A DNA stretch of 21,603 nucleotides from JBEIUO01 sp964549785 (GTDB lineage Bacteria > Planctomycetota > Phycisphaerae > Phycisphaerales > UBA1924), in the NCBI GenBank assembly GCA_964549785.1, contig CAZJXA010000030.1, positions 1 through 21,603 on the forward strand, given 5' to 3'. Positions within the stretch are counted from its first letter, which is position 1. Every line of letters begins with the position of its first letter. The notes beneath the pieces are model-generated. The model was not told the origin of the DNA. It was given only the letters and a program-made list of their open reading frames with translations, and did not search any database. The translations under genes were made by a program, and so were the position numbers. Shown piece by piece: positions 1-8,068 of the stretch.

Positions 1-376
1 GGGGGTGGAGGGGGGGGCGGGGGTGCGGCTGAGGCGGGTGGCGGATTTCGTGCACACGACAAGCCACCGGGAGATTCGGTTTATTGTGCTCCGAGTGCGG
101 TCGGACACTCGACCATCACCCCCGAATCGGTGTCGCTGGTTTGGGCGGGCGGAATCGGCGATCCTCGCGCTTTCCAATCCGCACCGGGCGATCGTGGCGC
201 TTGGCTGGGGCGCGGACTGAGGCGGACGCGGATGGTGACGGGTGTGCCGGATGAAGCGCCGATGCCGCACCGAAAAAATGAAAACGCAAGACAAACGTTC
301 ACCCCGATCGACTTGCGGAACGCTCGGACGTAATCATTCCATCTACGGGTTGGTGCGTGTGATTGAGGACGATTTG
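1..376. other. Leader region without a convincing gene
   Basis: The window opens with a G-rich tract (about 1-26). Several short open frames cross this stretch on both strands, but none has a ribosome-binding site, a recognisable domain or a steady codon bias. I see no clear sigma-70 promoter. A short A-rich patch near 276-297 is the only compositional change. The region probably holds the promoter and leader of the gene that starts at 377, or the end of an intergenic region extending to the left. Confidence 0.5.
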
Positions 377-766
377 ATGCCCTTTGAGATTACTGTTGAT
401 AGCGAAAGACGAATCGCCGTGGTGACGCACCGAGGTCCCTCCAGCCGCGAAGAGTGCGTGCGGGTGCTTTCGATCCTTGGCGGGGATTCGCGCGTCGGTC
501 CTGAGTTCGGCATTCTGATCGATGTGAGGCAGATGGAGTATGAGCCGTCGTTCGAGGATCTGCGGAGCTTGGGCGGGCTGATGGCGAGTCGGCTGAAGAA
601 CCGCATCGCGTTTGTGACGGCGACGCCGCTCCAGTTCGGATTGGCCCGGCAGTCGGGCATCTTCAGCGAGTTGGCGGGGGGCCGGGCCGATGTGTTCTAC
701 GAGTATCCACAGGCGGTGCGGTGGCTCACCGGCGAGTCGGACGGCGATCGTCGGACCGGCGCGTGA
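377..766 (+). CDS. STAS/SpoIIAA-like domain protein
   Basis: The product is a 129-residue soluble protein. It opens with a beta-strand-rich stretch (FEITVDSERRIAVVTHRG), followed by alternating helices and strands that include FGILIDVRQMEY and NRIAFVTATP. This layout matches the SpoIIAA-like/STAS fold used by small regulatory or lipid-binding proteins. No Ser phosphorylation motif of a classical anti-anti-sigma factor can be picked out, so a role in sigma-factor control is not supported. The start at 377 is chosen over in-frame upstream codons because GAGGA (365-369) lies seven bases before it and the domain begins at once. The gene converges on the Rieske oxygenase gene with only 26 bases between the stops. 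No signal peptide or membrane segment is seen. The fold assignment is moderately secure; the function is unknown. Confidence 0.75.
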   Translation: MPFEITVDSERRIAVVTHRGPSSREECVRVLSILGGDSRVGPEFGILIDVRQMEYEPSFEDLRSLGGLMASRLKNRIAFVTATPLQFGLARQSGIFSELAGGRADVFYEYPQAVRWLTGESDGDRRTGA

Positions 767-792
767 TGATGCGCGGGCCTTAGGCGCGGGCT

Positions 793-1884
793 CTAGGCGA
801 GAGCGGCGGAGAACAAGCGCTGGAAATGGTGAACGCCGCGTTCACGAGTCGGCGAGAAACGTCCGCCGGGGTAGAGCGAGGCGGCGGTCCCGCGCTGCAC
901 CGATTCGACCACGGCTTCGTCCTCGCGCTCGACACGATCGAGGCCGCTCCCAGCACCGGCATCGAGCTTGCTCTCATCGCTGACGTAGGAGAGGAAACTG
1001 ACGCGGGTACGGTCGGGCGCGAGCGGCCTCACGATGTTGATCGAGAGCCCCCATGGATAGAAGTTGAACATCATGTTGGGGAAGACCCACCAGTAATACG
1101 CGGCGACGCGGCGGCCGAAATCGGGCGAGGATTCGGGCGGCGTGAAGGCGGGCTCGCCGGGCTTGGCGATCGCCAGTTGAAGGTTGCACCAAGGGAAGAG
1201 CTCGGTGGAGTATGCGCCGTAATCGATAGCTTCGTTGAGGGAGGGATGAACAAAGGGGATGTGGAAGCCCTCGAGATAGTTTTCGATGTAGAGAGCCCAG
1301 TTGGCCCGCACCAGGTAGTCGCGCGAGCGCGAAGGATCAAACCGCAACTCCGGGAGGGGCAGCCACGCCAATCGGTCGCGCATCGGGGCGAGCAGTTCAT
1401 GGAGATCGACGTTGGGACGGAGCGACGCGAAGTAGAGGGCGTCGTGCCAGGCCGCCAAGGAGACTTTCCGCAGGTTGTCGTCCTCGGACGGGAAATCGTT
1501 CGCGGCTTCGAACTCGGGCATGTGCCGGAAGGTTCCGTCGAGATCGAAGCGACGGCCGTGGTATCGACAGACCAGAGATTTCTCGATGCCGGGGTGTTCA
1601 CACAAGATGGTGCCGCGGTGGGTGCACACGTTCGAGAGGGCGCGGACGACGTCGTCCCTGCCGCGAGTCAGGAGGATGGGTTCATCGAGGAAGCCTTCGA
1701 GCAGGGTGAGGGGGAGGCATTGCCCGGGGACACTGATAGCGCGAGCGTCGGCGACGAACTGCCAGGAGGGTCGGAAGACACGCTCTTTCGCGAGCGAGAA
1801 GACTTCGGGATCGCTGTAGATTCGCCCCGGCAGCGTGCGGGCGCGGGTGATGTCCGGATCGATGACGAGGTCTTGCGGGCGCAT
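793..1884 (-). CDS. Rieske (2Fe-2S) ring-hydroxylating oxygenase, alpha subunit
   Basis: The 363-residue product has both metal centres of a Rieske non-haem iron oxygenase. The Rieske cluster ligands are C87 and H89 (CTHRG) and C106 and H109 (CRYHG). The mononuclear iron site is H208 and H213 in GFHIPFVHP, with D322 (EDEAVV) as the likely carboxylate ligand. Such enzymes take electrons from a separate reductase and insert oxygen into a substrate. The NYLEGFHIPFVHP context resembles the choline/carnitine/glycine-betaine oxygenase branch more than classical aromatic dioxygenases, but the substrate cannot be read from the sequence. No reductase or beta subunit is in the window. The frame stays open to an upstream ATG at 1989. 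I prefer 1884 because the added 35 residues look non-conserved; neither start has a good ribosome-binding site. It is the last gene of the minus-strand run that begins with rarA. Confidence 0.9.
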   Translation of the reverse strand: MRPQDLVIDPDITRARTLPGRIYSDPEVFSLAKERVFRPSWQFVADARAISVPGQCLPLTLLEGFLDEPILLTRGRDDVVRALSNVCTHRGTILCEHPGIEKSLVCRYHGRRFDLDGTFRHMPEFEAANDFPSEDDNLRKVSLAAWHDALYFASLRPNVDLHELLAPMRDRLAWLPLPELRFDPSRSRDYLVRANWALYIENYLEGFHIPFVHPSLNEAIDYGAYSTELFPWCNLQLAIAKPGEPAFTPPESSPDFGRRVAAYYWWVFPNMMFNFYPWGLSINIVRPLAPDRTRVSFLSYVSDESKLDAGAGSGLDRVEREDEAVVESVQRGTAASLYPGGRFSPTRERGVHHFQRLFSAALA

Positions 1885-2005
1885 GTGGTGGATGGTAACG
1901 ACGGCGGCGTGGGGCGTTGCGAGGGCACCATGCGAAAAGCCCCGCGGGGAGCATTCGCCCGCGTGGGGTCCGGGGGTTCGGGAAGACATCCGTGGCCGGG
2001 GGGCG

Positions 2006-2098
2006 TCAGCGGCGGCGCAGGCCGGAGCGGGGGTGGTGACCCACTGGCGCCTGGTGCTTTTCGATTTCGCCGTTGGCGTTGAGGCTGTAGAGGCTCAT
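2006..2098 (-). CDS. Candidate 30-residue basic small protein
   Basis: An ATG at 2098 opens a 30-codon frame that begins MSLYSLNANGEIEKHQ and ends GLRRR before TGA. About nine in ten of its codons end in G or C, as in the real genes around it. The product has an acidic and polar first half and a His/Arg-rich tail, which is reminiscent of small nucleic-acid- or ribosome-binding proteins. It lies between the L,D-transpeptidase stop (62 bases upstream) and the Rieske oxygenase start, on the same strand, so it could be co-transcribed. No Shine-Dalgarno sequence is seen. I do not recognise a family. Coding status rests on composition and context only. Confidence 0.4.
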   Translation of the reverse strand: MSLYSLNANGEIEKHQAPVGHHPRSGLRRR

Positions 2099-2160
2099 CA
2101 CACGAATAACGTCAGAGGTTGGGGGAACCCGTCGCGGGTAATAGCACGTTTCAGAGTATC

Positions 2161-3504
2161 CTACGGGACTACTTTGACCACGCTTAACTGTTCGGCGAGC
2201 ATCTCCCAGACCGTGGCGATGTCGTTATCGGCCATGCGAACACAGCCCATCGACTTCTGCGAGCCAATGGAGATGGGGTCGATGGTGCCGTGGAGCCCGA
2301 ACCCGGTGTACACCGCGGACGTGCCCTGGCCTTCCCAGCCGAGCCAGAATTCTCCGATGGGATTCTTGGGATCATCGGCCTCGAACTTTTCGCCCGTTTT
2401 CGGGTTGGTCCAATGCGGATTGATGAGTTTGCTGTTCTTCTTGACCGTGAACGTGCCGACGGGGGTGCCGTTCTCGGCGCCGAGGCCGACGGGGAACGAG
2501 CGGATATAGAGCCAGTCGGCCGGTTCGTCGGGCGAACCCCAAAAGAGGTCGAGGCGGTAGTCGCTCTTGTGGACCACCGCATGAAACGGGCCGCGTACCA
2601 GTTTCAGTTTTTGCCCGATCTTGAGGGCGTTGGGGTTGGTGATGTTGTTGACACGCTGAATAAGGCGGTTGTGGGTCGCGAGGTCGCGGCGCTTGGCGAT
2701 ACGTTCCAACGCATCTCCGGAAGCGACGGTGTAGGACTCTGAGATGGAGTCGCCGGGCGTCACTTTGGCGGAGAAGACGAGATCTTGGTTGAGTCGGGCC
2801 GCTTTGTCGCGCAGGGCCGACGCATCGGACTTGGAAATATCGGGGCTGACGAGGGCTCGGCTGTACGCGACGCGAGCCTCAAGCGGCTTGCTGGCGGCCA
2901 ACGCCCGATCGCCGAACTCGATGAGCGATCGGACTTGATTTGTGGACGTGGTGGCCGGCAACGAGCCGCCATCGGCGGCGGGAGAACCCGCCGGGGTGTT
3001 CGCGGGTGGCACCGCCGCCAAAGCGGGGGCCGACGGGTCCTTCGTGACGTCGATGGGCTTGGGTTTGGGGTCGGCGGCGGCGGCTGCGGCGGGCGTGGCG
3101 GGTACGGCGGGCGCGCCCGGTGGTGGGGCGGTCTTGGCGGCGGCGGCGATGTCGACCGCATTGCCCAAGACGCCGTCGGACCGGGTCGGCTTGGGAATGA
3201 GATTGACGGGCGGCGTGGTTGGCGGCGACTGCGGAGAAGGGTTCGCGGCGGCCCGGTCATTGACGGATTCGGTCCCGACCAAAGGCGGTGCTGCGGCCGA
3301 TCCCCCGTCTGTGGTCGAGGGATTGGTTTTGTTGAGGAGCGCGGGGAGGTATTGCACGGCCGCGAAGACGATGCCCAAGCCGACGACCACCGCGCCGATG
3401 GTCAGGGCGATCTTCTTGTTGTTGTTCCCGGCCTTTCGGTTGGACCGGCTCATGACCGGGCGGCTGGTTTCGGCGGTACGTTCCATCTGAGAGGGGAGAG
3501 CCAT
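2161..3504 (-). CDS. Membrane-anchored LysM / L,D-transpeptidase (YkuD) protein
   Basis: The 447-residue protein is built as follows: a basic cytoplasmic N-terminus; one membrane helix (about 32-56); a long Pro/Ala-rich linker (about 62-188); a helical segment that may be TPR-like (190-245); a LysM domain (about 257-303); and a C-terminal YkuD domain (about 307-446). The catalytic signature is H405 (LHGT) and C421 in SMGCVRM, followed by R423. The family forms 3-3 crosslinks in peptidoglycan or attaches proteins to it through a cysteine acyl-enzyme. LysM would hold the enzyme on the glycan. With the helix it should act in the periplasm. The start at 3504 is favoured because GGAAG lies ten bases upstream on the coding strand; the next ATG (3486) has only pyrimidines before it. 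It follows the cyclo-ligase gene by 45 bases. Confidence 0.92.
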   Translation of the reverse strand: MALPSQMERTAETSRPVMSRSNRKAGNNNKKIALTIGAVVVGLGIVFAAVQYLPALLNKTNPSTTDGGSAAAPPLVGTESVNDRAAANPSPQSPPTTPPVNLIPKPTRSDGVLGNAVDIAAAAKTAPPPGAPAVPATPAAAAAADPKPKPIDVTKDPSAPALAAVPPANTPAGSPAADGGSLPATTSTNQVRSLIEFGDRALAASKPLEARVAYSRALVSPDISKSDASALRDKAARLNQDLVFSAKVTPGDSISESYTVASGDALERIAKRRDLATHNRLIQRVNNITNPNALKIGQKLKLVRGPFHAVVHKSDYRLDLFWGSPDEPADWLYIRSFPVGLGAENGTPVGTFTVKKNSKLINPHWTNPKTGEKFEADDPKNPIGEFWLGWEGQGTSAVYTGFGLHGTIDPISIGSQKSMGCVRMADNDIATVWEMLAEQLSVVKVVP

Positions 3505-3549
3505 GGCCGTTTTTCTTCCGTGAGTGGGGCGTGGGGGTAGCGTGACAAA

Positions 3550-4164
3550 TTAGAGCGAGAACAGAGAGAGCGGGAACACAGACGAATCCGTGACGACCGC
3601 ATCCAGCGGAACGTCATGCGACTCCATCGGCACTTTGTCGATTAACTGTTCATCGATGGCGATGCCAACCTTGAACGCCCGCAGGCCGGGCGTCGCGAGA
3701 AAGCGATCATAGAACCCGCCGCCCCTTCCGAGCCGGTGCGCGGATCGATCGAAGGCCAGTCCGGGCACGAGGACCAGGTCGAGCATCTCGATCGGGACCG
3801 TCCGCCAGCCGGGGGGCGGCTGGCGGAGCGAGGGGCCGCACGAAAAGAGTTCGCGGAAGTCGGTCGTCCCGAGTTCCGACCGATCCGGGGCTACCGGCCA
3901 CATGTGACGGGTTTGGAGGTCACATCTGGGCGCGCAAATGGTGGTGCCCTGGTGCGCGAGGATGGTGGCCACTGTCGAGAGCGTTGGTTCGCCAGGGAGC
4001 GGAAGGAAGAGCATGCAGGCTTGGGCGACGGCAAACCGGGGTAAACCAACCACTCGTTCGCAGGCGGCGATGCTGCCGGCGGACCATCGGGCGTCGGAAA
4101 CGGTGCGGAGTGTTTCTCGCATCGCCGCGCGGAGGGAGGGCTTGGGTTCCGGGAGCGGGTTCAC
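3550..4164 (-). CDS. 5-formyltetrahydrofolate cyclo-ligase
   Basis: The 204-residue product matches the family known as MTHFS, YgfA or Fau. This enzyme uses ATP to convert 5-formyl-THF to 5,10-methenyl-THF and so returns a storage or inhibitory folate to one-carbon metabolism. The diagnostic block is PGLAFDRSAHRLGRGGGFYD, which forms the folate/ATP site. Upstream, FLPLPGEPTLSTV corresponds to the strand-loop around the 5-formyl-THF pocket, and an LR pair in the first 12 residues matches the usual N-terminus. The start is a GTG at 4164 whose GTGA overlaps the rarA stop codon. An ATG at 4122 would remove the conserved N-terminal LR and is less likely. The overlap implies translational coupling to rarA. 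Length is normal for the family. Confidence 0.93.
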   Translation of the reverse strand: MNPLPEPKPSLRAAMRETLRTVSDARWSAGSIAACERVVGLPRFAVAQACMLFLPLPGEPTLSTVATILAHQGTTICAPRCDLQTRHMWPVAPDRSELGTTDFRELFSCGPSLRQPPPGWRTVPIEMLDLVLVPGLAFDRSAHRLGRGGGFYDRFLATPGLRAFKVGIAIDEQLIDKVPMESHDVPLDAVVTDSSVFPLSLFSL

Positions 4165-5516
4165 CCGCGACCCCGGGCCTTGCGGGCCGCTTCCAGGGCC
4201 GACGCCATCACCTTTTCATGGCCGTGGTCGGTGGGGCGGTAGTACGACTTCTCGACGCCGAGGTAATCCTGAACGCCGATAATGCCGAGCCGCTCGTCCT
4301 TGACGCCGTCCGAGTGGGCGTAGCGGTAGGCATCGCCGCCCGTTGAGCCCGCGCTCTTTGTGATGGCTTTGCGAACGTTGCCATCCTTGATGTGCATCGG
4401 CACCGGGATGGTGCGACCTTCCCGGACGTCGGCGATAGCCTCGTCGATGGCGACGTAGGCCGCGTTGCTTTTGGGGGCGAGCGCGAGGTAGGTCGTGCAT
4501 TGGGCGAGCGTGATGCGGGCCTCGGGCATGCCCAATCGCTCGGTCAGTTCCCAGGCGGCCTGGGCGACCATGATGCCGCGGGGATCGGCGTTCCCGATGT
4601 CTTCGCTGGCGAGGATGGCGAGGCGGCGGGCGATAAACCTTGGGTCTTCGCCGGCTTCGAGCATGTGGGCGAGCCAATAGAGGGCGGCGTCGGGGTCGCT
4701 GCCGCGAACGCTCTTGATGAAGGCGGAGATGGTGTCGTAGTGCTGATCGCCGGAACCGTCATAGACGGCGGCCTTTTGCTGGATGGAATCCTGAGCGGCC
4801 TGGGCGTCGATGACGAGAGTTTCGTCGGCCGCGGCGGACGAACTGAGCACGGCGACTTCGAGCGCGGTGAGGGCCTTGCGGGCGTCACCGTCGCTCTTGA
4901 GGGCCCAGATGTGCAGGGCGTCGTCGGTGACGTTGAGGGCGCGGCGTCCGTAGCCGCGATCAGGATCGGCGATTGCGCGGCGGAGGACGGCGATAATCTC
5001 GGATTCCGAGAGAACTTCGAGCCGGAAGAGGGTGCTGCGGCTGACGAGGGCGCTGTTGACGGCGAAAAGCGGATTCTCGGTGGTGGCTCCGACCAGGGTG
5101 ATGTGGCCCTTCTCGACATCGCCCAGAAGGATGTCCTGCTGGCTCTTGCTGAAGCGGTGGATCTCGTCCAGGAAGAGGATGGTGCGTTGCCGGGACGTTT
5201 CGAGGCGGGTGACGGCGGCGTCCACGATCTCGCGGATCCGTTTGACGCCCGCAGAGGCGGCGTTCTCCTGCTCGAAGTGGCGCTTGGTGCAGGAGGCGAT
5301 GAGTTCAGCGAGTGTGGTTTTGCCGGTGCCCGGCGGCCCGTGGAGGATCAGCGAGGTGATGGTGTCGGCCTTCAGCATGCGCCGCAGGAGTTTGCCTTCG
5401 CCCAGGATGTGCGACTGGCCCGCGACCTCGTCGAGCGTGCGGGGGCGCATGCGAACCGCGAGCGGTTGGACGCTCTGGCGGTTCTTGTCGCGCTGGGCGG
5501 ACCAGAGGTCGGGCAT
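4161..5516 (-). CDS. rarA: Replication-associated recombination protein A (RarA/MgsA), AAA+ ATPase
   Basis: The 451-residue product has the full RarA layout and length (E. coli RarA is about 447). It has Walker A GPPGTGKT (60-67), Walker B ILFLDEIH (113-120) and sensor-1 VGATTENP (142-149). The C-terminal oligomerisation and DNA-binding region carries ISAFIKSVRGSDPDAALYWL and RRLAILASEDIGNADP, both typical of RarA/WRNIP1. RarA acts at stalled replication forks and gaps and can open duplex ends. An open frame continues to 5657, but the ATG at 5516 (MPDLW) begins where homologues begin, just before the conserved AVRMRPRTLDEVAGQ. It is the first gene of the minus-strand run, its TGA overlaps the cyclo-ligase GTG, and it is divergent from the gene at 5699. 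No good ribosome-binding site or promoter is visible. Confidence 0.96.
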   Translation of the reverse strand: MPDLWSAQRDKNRQSVQPLAVRMRPRTLDEVAGQSHILGEGKLLRRMLKADTITSLILHGPPGTGKTTLAELIASCTKRHFEQENAASAGVKRIREIVDAAVTRLETSRQRTILFLDEIHRFSKSQQDILLGDVEKGHITLVGATTENPLFAVNSALVSRSTLFRLEVLSESEIIAVLRRAIADPDRGYGRRALNVTDDALHIWALKSDGDARKALTALEVAVLSSSAAADETLVIDAQAAQDSIQQKAAVYDGSGDQHYDTISAFIKSVRGSDPDAALYWLAHMLEAGEDPRFIARRLAILASEDIGNADPRGIMVAQAAWELTERLGMPEARITLAQCTTYLALAPKSNAAYVAIDEAIADVREGRTIPVPMHIKDGNVRKAITKSAGSTGGDAYRYAHSDGVKDERLGIIGVQDYLGVEKSYYRPTDHGHEKVMASALEAARKARGRG

Positions 5517-5698
5517 GAGCCGGAATGGTACGGGAGGCTCGCTGGTGGCCGGATCATGCTGGTGATCGCGCCGCCAACGATCTTCGGCGAAATGGCCCCT
5601 TCTGCGGTCCGTCAACCGGCGTAGGCTCCCGACCGATAGAGTCGCCCCTTGACCCAAATTCGCGGTTCCGCACGCGACCGCTGGTGGAAAGAATCTCC

Positions 5699-6391
5699 AT
5701 GGACTTCCGCATCATCTCCATCGGCTGCCTCTCCGCCCATCCGTTGTGGGGCGAAAAGTCCGCGCAGCGGGCCGGGCATTCCACGACCACGCTCATCACT
5801 TCGGGCGACGCCACGATCATCGTCGATCCGGGGTCTTCGCCGCAGGCGCTCGCACCGCGACTGCTCGAACGGGCCAATCTTCGGCCGCGGGATATCACGC
5901 ACGTGTTCCTCACGCGTTTCGCCCCGGAAGTCCGGCGCGGCATCACGCTCTTTGAGGACGCCGAATGGCTGATCCACGAGGTGGAGCGGGAGTCGGTGGG
6001 GGTTCCGATCGCCGCGGCCTTGCGCGAGATGGCCGCGCGTGACGACGGCCCCGTCGACGGCTCGCTCAAAGAGACTCTTGAAGACGAGGTGGCGGTGCTT
6101 TCGCGCTGCAAGGCGGCCCCGGACTCGCTGGCGAAGCATGTCGATCTGTTCCCGATGCCGGGCGTGACTCCGGGGCTGTGCGGGCTTCTGCTGGAGGGGA
6201 CGCGTCACACGATCCTGCTGTGCGGCGACGCGATACCGACATGGGAGCATCTGAGCGAGGGCAAAGTGTTGCAGACCGCCGCCGACGTGGACGCGGCCCG
6301 TTCGAGTTTCGCGGAGGCGGTGGAGATCGCTGATGTGCTGATTCTGGGGCGAGACAACGTGGTGGTGAACCCGACGAAGCGGCCGTTCTGA
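5699..6391 (+). CDS. Metallo-beta-lactamase-fold protein with degenerate metal site
   Basis: The 230-residue protein has the order of elements of an MBL-fold hydrolase: a first beta-sheet (ATIIVDPGSS, 38-47), a helix and RDITHVFLT (64-72), then MPGVTPGLCGLLLEG (153-167) and ILLCGDAIP (172-180). The metal ligands are missing. Where the family has HxHxDH after THV(V)xT, this protein reads RFAPEV (73-78). The third-ligand block PGHTxG is PGVTPG (154-159), and only D177 of GDA remains. It is therefore probably not a metal-dependent hydrolase; a binding or structural role is inferred. The nearest active relatives by pattern are MBLAC1-like hydrolases. The start at 699 bases past 5000 (5699) has GGAAAG (5686-5691) seven bases upstream. 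It is divergent from rarA and converges on gatB with 20 bases between the stops. Confidence 0.8.
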   Translation: MDFRIISIGCLSAHPLWGEKSAQRAGHSTTTLITSGDATIIVDPGSSPQALAPRLLERANLRPRDITHVFLTRFAPEVRRGITLFEDAEWLIHEVERESVGVPIAAALREMAARDDGPVDGSLKETLEDEVAVLSRCKAAPDSLAKHVDLFPMPGVTPGLCGLLLEGTRHTILLCGDAIPTWEHLSEGKVLQTAADVDAARSSFAEAVEIADVLILGRDNVVVNPTKRPF

Positions 6392-6411
6392 AGGGTCGGG
6401 ATCGGCGGGGT

Positions 6412-7944
6412 TCAGGCGAGTCGAGCCAGAATCGCCTCTCGCACCGTCTTGGCATCGGCCTTCCCGCCCGCGAGTTTCATGACCTCGCCGACCAACCGGC
6501 CCGCCGCGGCGATTTTTCCGGCTTTGACATCCTCTACAACCTTCGGATTGGCGGCAGAGACTTCCGCTATCCACCGGTCCAAGGCCGCGTCGTCCTTGAC
6601 AATGAGCAGGTTTCGATCGGCGGCCATCGCCTCGGCACCCGTACCCGGGTGATCGCACAGGCCCGCGAACAACTCTTCCAGCGCGTGGTTGCCGATGCGG
6701 CCCGATTCTCTCAGGGCGACGAGTTCCGCAATCGACTCGGGCGTCACACCGAGTTCGTGAACCGCTCCGCCCCGTTCGTTTGCGCGTTTCTGGGCCGCCC
6801 CAAGGAGGAGGTTGGCAACGACCTTGCCGGCCCGGCCGTGTTCAAGGCCGCGAGCGACGAGGGCCGCGGTGGACGCTTCGAAAAAAAGGCACGGACCCCG
6901 CTCCTCCGAAAGGGCCGCTGCCTCTTTCACGGCCAGCCCGAAATCGGCCGTGTAGCGACGGCACCGCGCGAGTGGCAGCTCAAGAAGCGATGCCGCGATC
7001 TCGGCTTTCCAATTGTCGTCGACCGCGACCGGAGGCAAGTCGGGGTCGGGGAAGTATCGATAGTCGTGGGCATCCTCTTTTTCGCGCTGGATGAAGGTGC
7101 GTTCGGTGGTGTCATCCCAGCCGCGGGTGGTCTTGGCGCCCGGCCCCATCTCGCGGCGGTCTGCAAGAAAGCGCCCGGGTTGCTCGCGGATCTCAAACTC
7201 GATGGCCCCTCGGAGTGATCGAAAACTGTTCAGGTTCTTGACCTCGACGATCGGGGTCCGGGCCTTGCGGCCGTCGGCGAGCCCGAGTTCAAGATTGATG
7301 TTGGGCTCGAAGCGGATGTGACCGCGCTGCATCACCCCCAGCGAGGCATCAAGAAAGCGGGCGATGTTCCGCAGCGTGCGGGCGAACATGACGCACTGGT
7401 CGGCGGAAACGAAGTCGGGAGCGGTGACGACCTCGAGGAGGGGGGTTCCAGCCCGGTTGTAATCCGCCAGGGAATCACCTTCCGCTCCGCCGCCCTCGTC
7501 ATGCGTGAGTTTGCCCGCGTCCTCTTCCAGGTGGGCGCGGATCACCCGGACCCGGGTGGGGGGTGCCGAAAAATCTGGAAAGCCCGCGGCGTCGGCGGCT
7601 GGAACATCCACAAACCCCTCTTCACAGAGCGGGAGTTGGAGCTGGCTGATCTGGTAGGCCTTCGGCAAGTCGGGATAGAAGTAGTTCTTGCGGTCCCACA
7701 CGCTCGGAGAATTGATCCGGCAGTTGAGCGCGAGGCCGACGAGCACAGACAACTCGACGGCCCGGCGGTTCATCACCGGCAGAGCCCCCGGCAACCCCAG
7801 CACGGTCGGATCAATGTACGTGTTCGGCTCGGCATCCTCCTGACCGGCGAAGGCCGGTGAAAGGGCCCGGCTGAACATCTTGGTGCGGGTGGCCAGTTCG
7901 ATGTGAACTTCCATCCCGATAATGGGCGTGCTGGAAATGATCAT
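6412..7944 (-). CDS. gatB: Asp-tRNA(Asn)/Glu-tRNA(Gln) amidotransferase subunit B
   Basis: The 510-residue product is GatB, the kinase and transamidation subunit of GatCAB, which turns Glu-tRNA(Gln) into Gln-tRNA(Gln) and/or Asp-tRNA(Asn) into Asn-tRNA(Asn). It shows the N-terminal PIIGMEVHIEL with the Glu/His metal-site residues, then the hallmark DRKNYFYPDLPKAYQISQ, HLEEDAGKLTHD and DYNRAGTPLLEVVT. The C-terminal tRNA-binding YqeY-like tail ends VGEVMKLAGGKADAKTVREA. One conserved block, usually EGSLRCDANVSL, reads RGHIRFEPNINL here. gatA and gatC are not in the window, so the subunit is encoded apart from them. The ATG at 7944 begins exactly where the family begins; no strong ribosome-binding site precedes it. 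The gene follows the sugar-dehydrogenase-like gene after 124 bases that contain a large hairpin. Confidence 0.97.
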   Translation of the reverse strand: MIISSTPIIGMEVHIELATRTKMFSRALSPAFAGQEDAEPNTYIDPTVLGLPGALPVMNRRAVELSVLVGLALNCRINSPSVWDRKNYFYPDLPKAYQISQLQLPLCEEGFVDVPAADAAGFPDFSAPPTRVRVIRAHLEEDAGKLTHDEGGGAEGDSLADYNRAGTPLLEVVTAPDFVSADQCVMFARTLRNIARFLDASLGVMQRGHIRFEPNINLELGLADGRKARTPIVEVKNLNSFRSLRGAIEFEIREQPGRFLADRREMGPGAKTTRGWDDTTERTFIQREKEDAHDYRYFPDPDLPPVAVDDNWKAEIAASLLELPLARCRRYTADFGLAVKEAAALSEERGPCLFFEASTAALVARGLEHGRAGKVVANLLLGAAQKRANERGGAVHELGVTPESIAELVALRESGRIGNHALEELFAGLCDHPGTGAEAMAADRNLLIVKDDAALDRWIAEVSAANPKVVEDVKAGKIAAAGRLVGEVMKLAGGKADAKTVREAILARLA

Positions 7945-7985
7945 TTTGTCGCTTTATCCCGGTGTTGTGTTCGACGCCGAACGAA

Positions 7986-8033
7986 GCCCGCACCCGCACG
8001 GCGGCGTCGCCGCCGAAGGTTGTGGGTGCGGGC
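7986..8033 (-). terminator. Large two-tier hairpin, possible terminator
   Basis: A ten-base perfect stem (GCCCGCACCC at 7986-7995 with GGGTGCGGGC at 8024-8033) encloses a second hairpin (GGCGGC 8000-8005 with GCCGCC 8009-8014). Read on the minus strand it lies directly downstream of the sugar-dehydrogenase-like gene (stop at 8069) and upstream of gatB. Only a weak T-rich tail (TTCGTT) follows. It may be a terminator that separates the two genes, or a leader structure of gatB. Confidence 0.4.
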
Positions 8034-8068
8034 CAAAGGAGAGGTCGGTGAGGGATCCTCTTCCGTTG

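Noticed and set aside
5..333. Short open frames at the left edge on both strands
   Set aside because: No ribosome-binding site, no domain and mutually overlapping; typical of GC-rich non-coding DNA.
826..2082. A 418-codon frame antisense to the Rieske oxygenase
   Set aside because: It is a shadow of a gene with intact Rieske and iron motifs, and has no ribosome-binding site or domain of its own.
2126..2150. Small hairpin ACCCG-TCG-CGGGT after the L,D-transpeptidase gene
   Set aside because: A five-base stem without a T-run is too weak to call a terminator.
4392..5624. A 410-codon frame antisense to rarA
   Set aside because: Same cause: composition-driven, Gly/Val/Asp-rich and without motifs.
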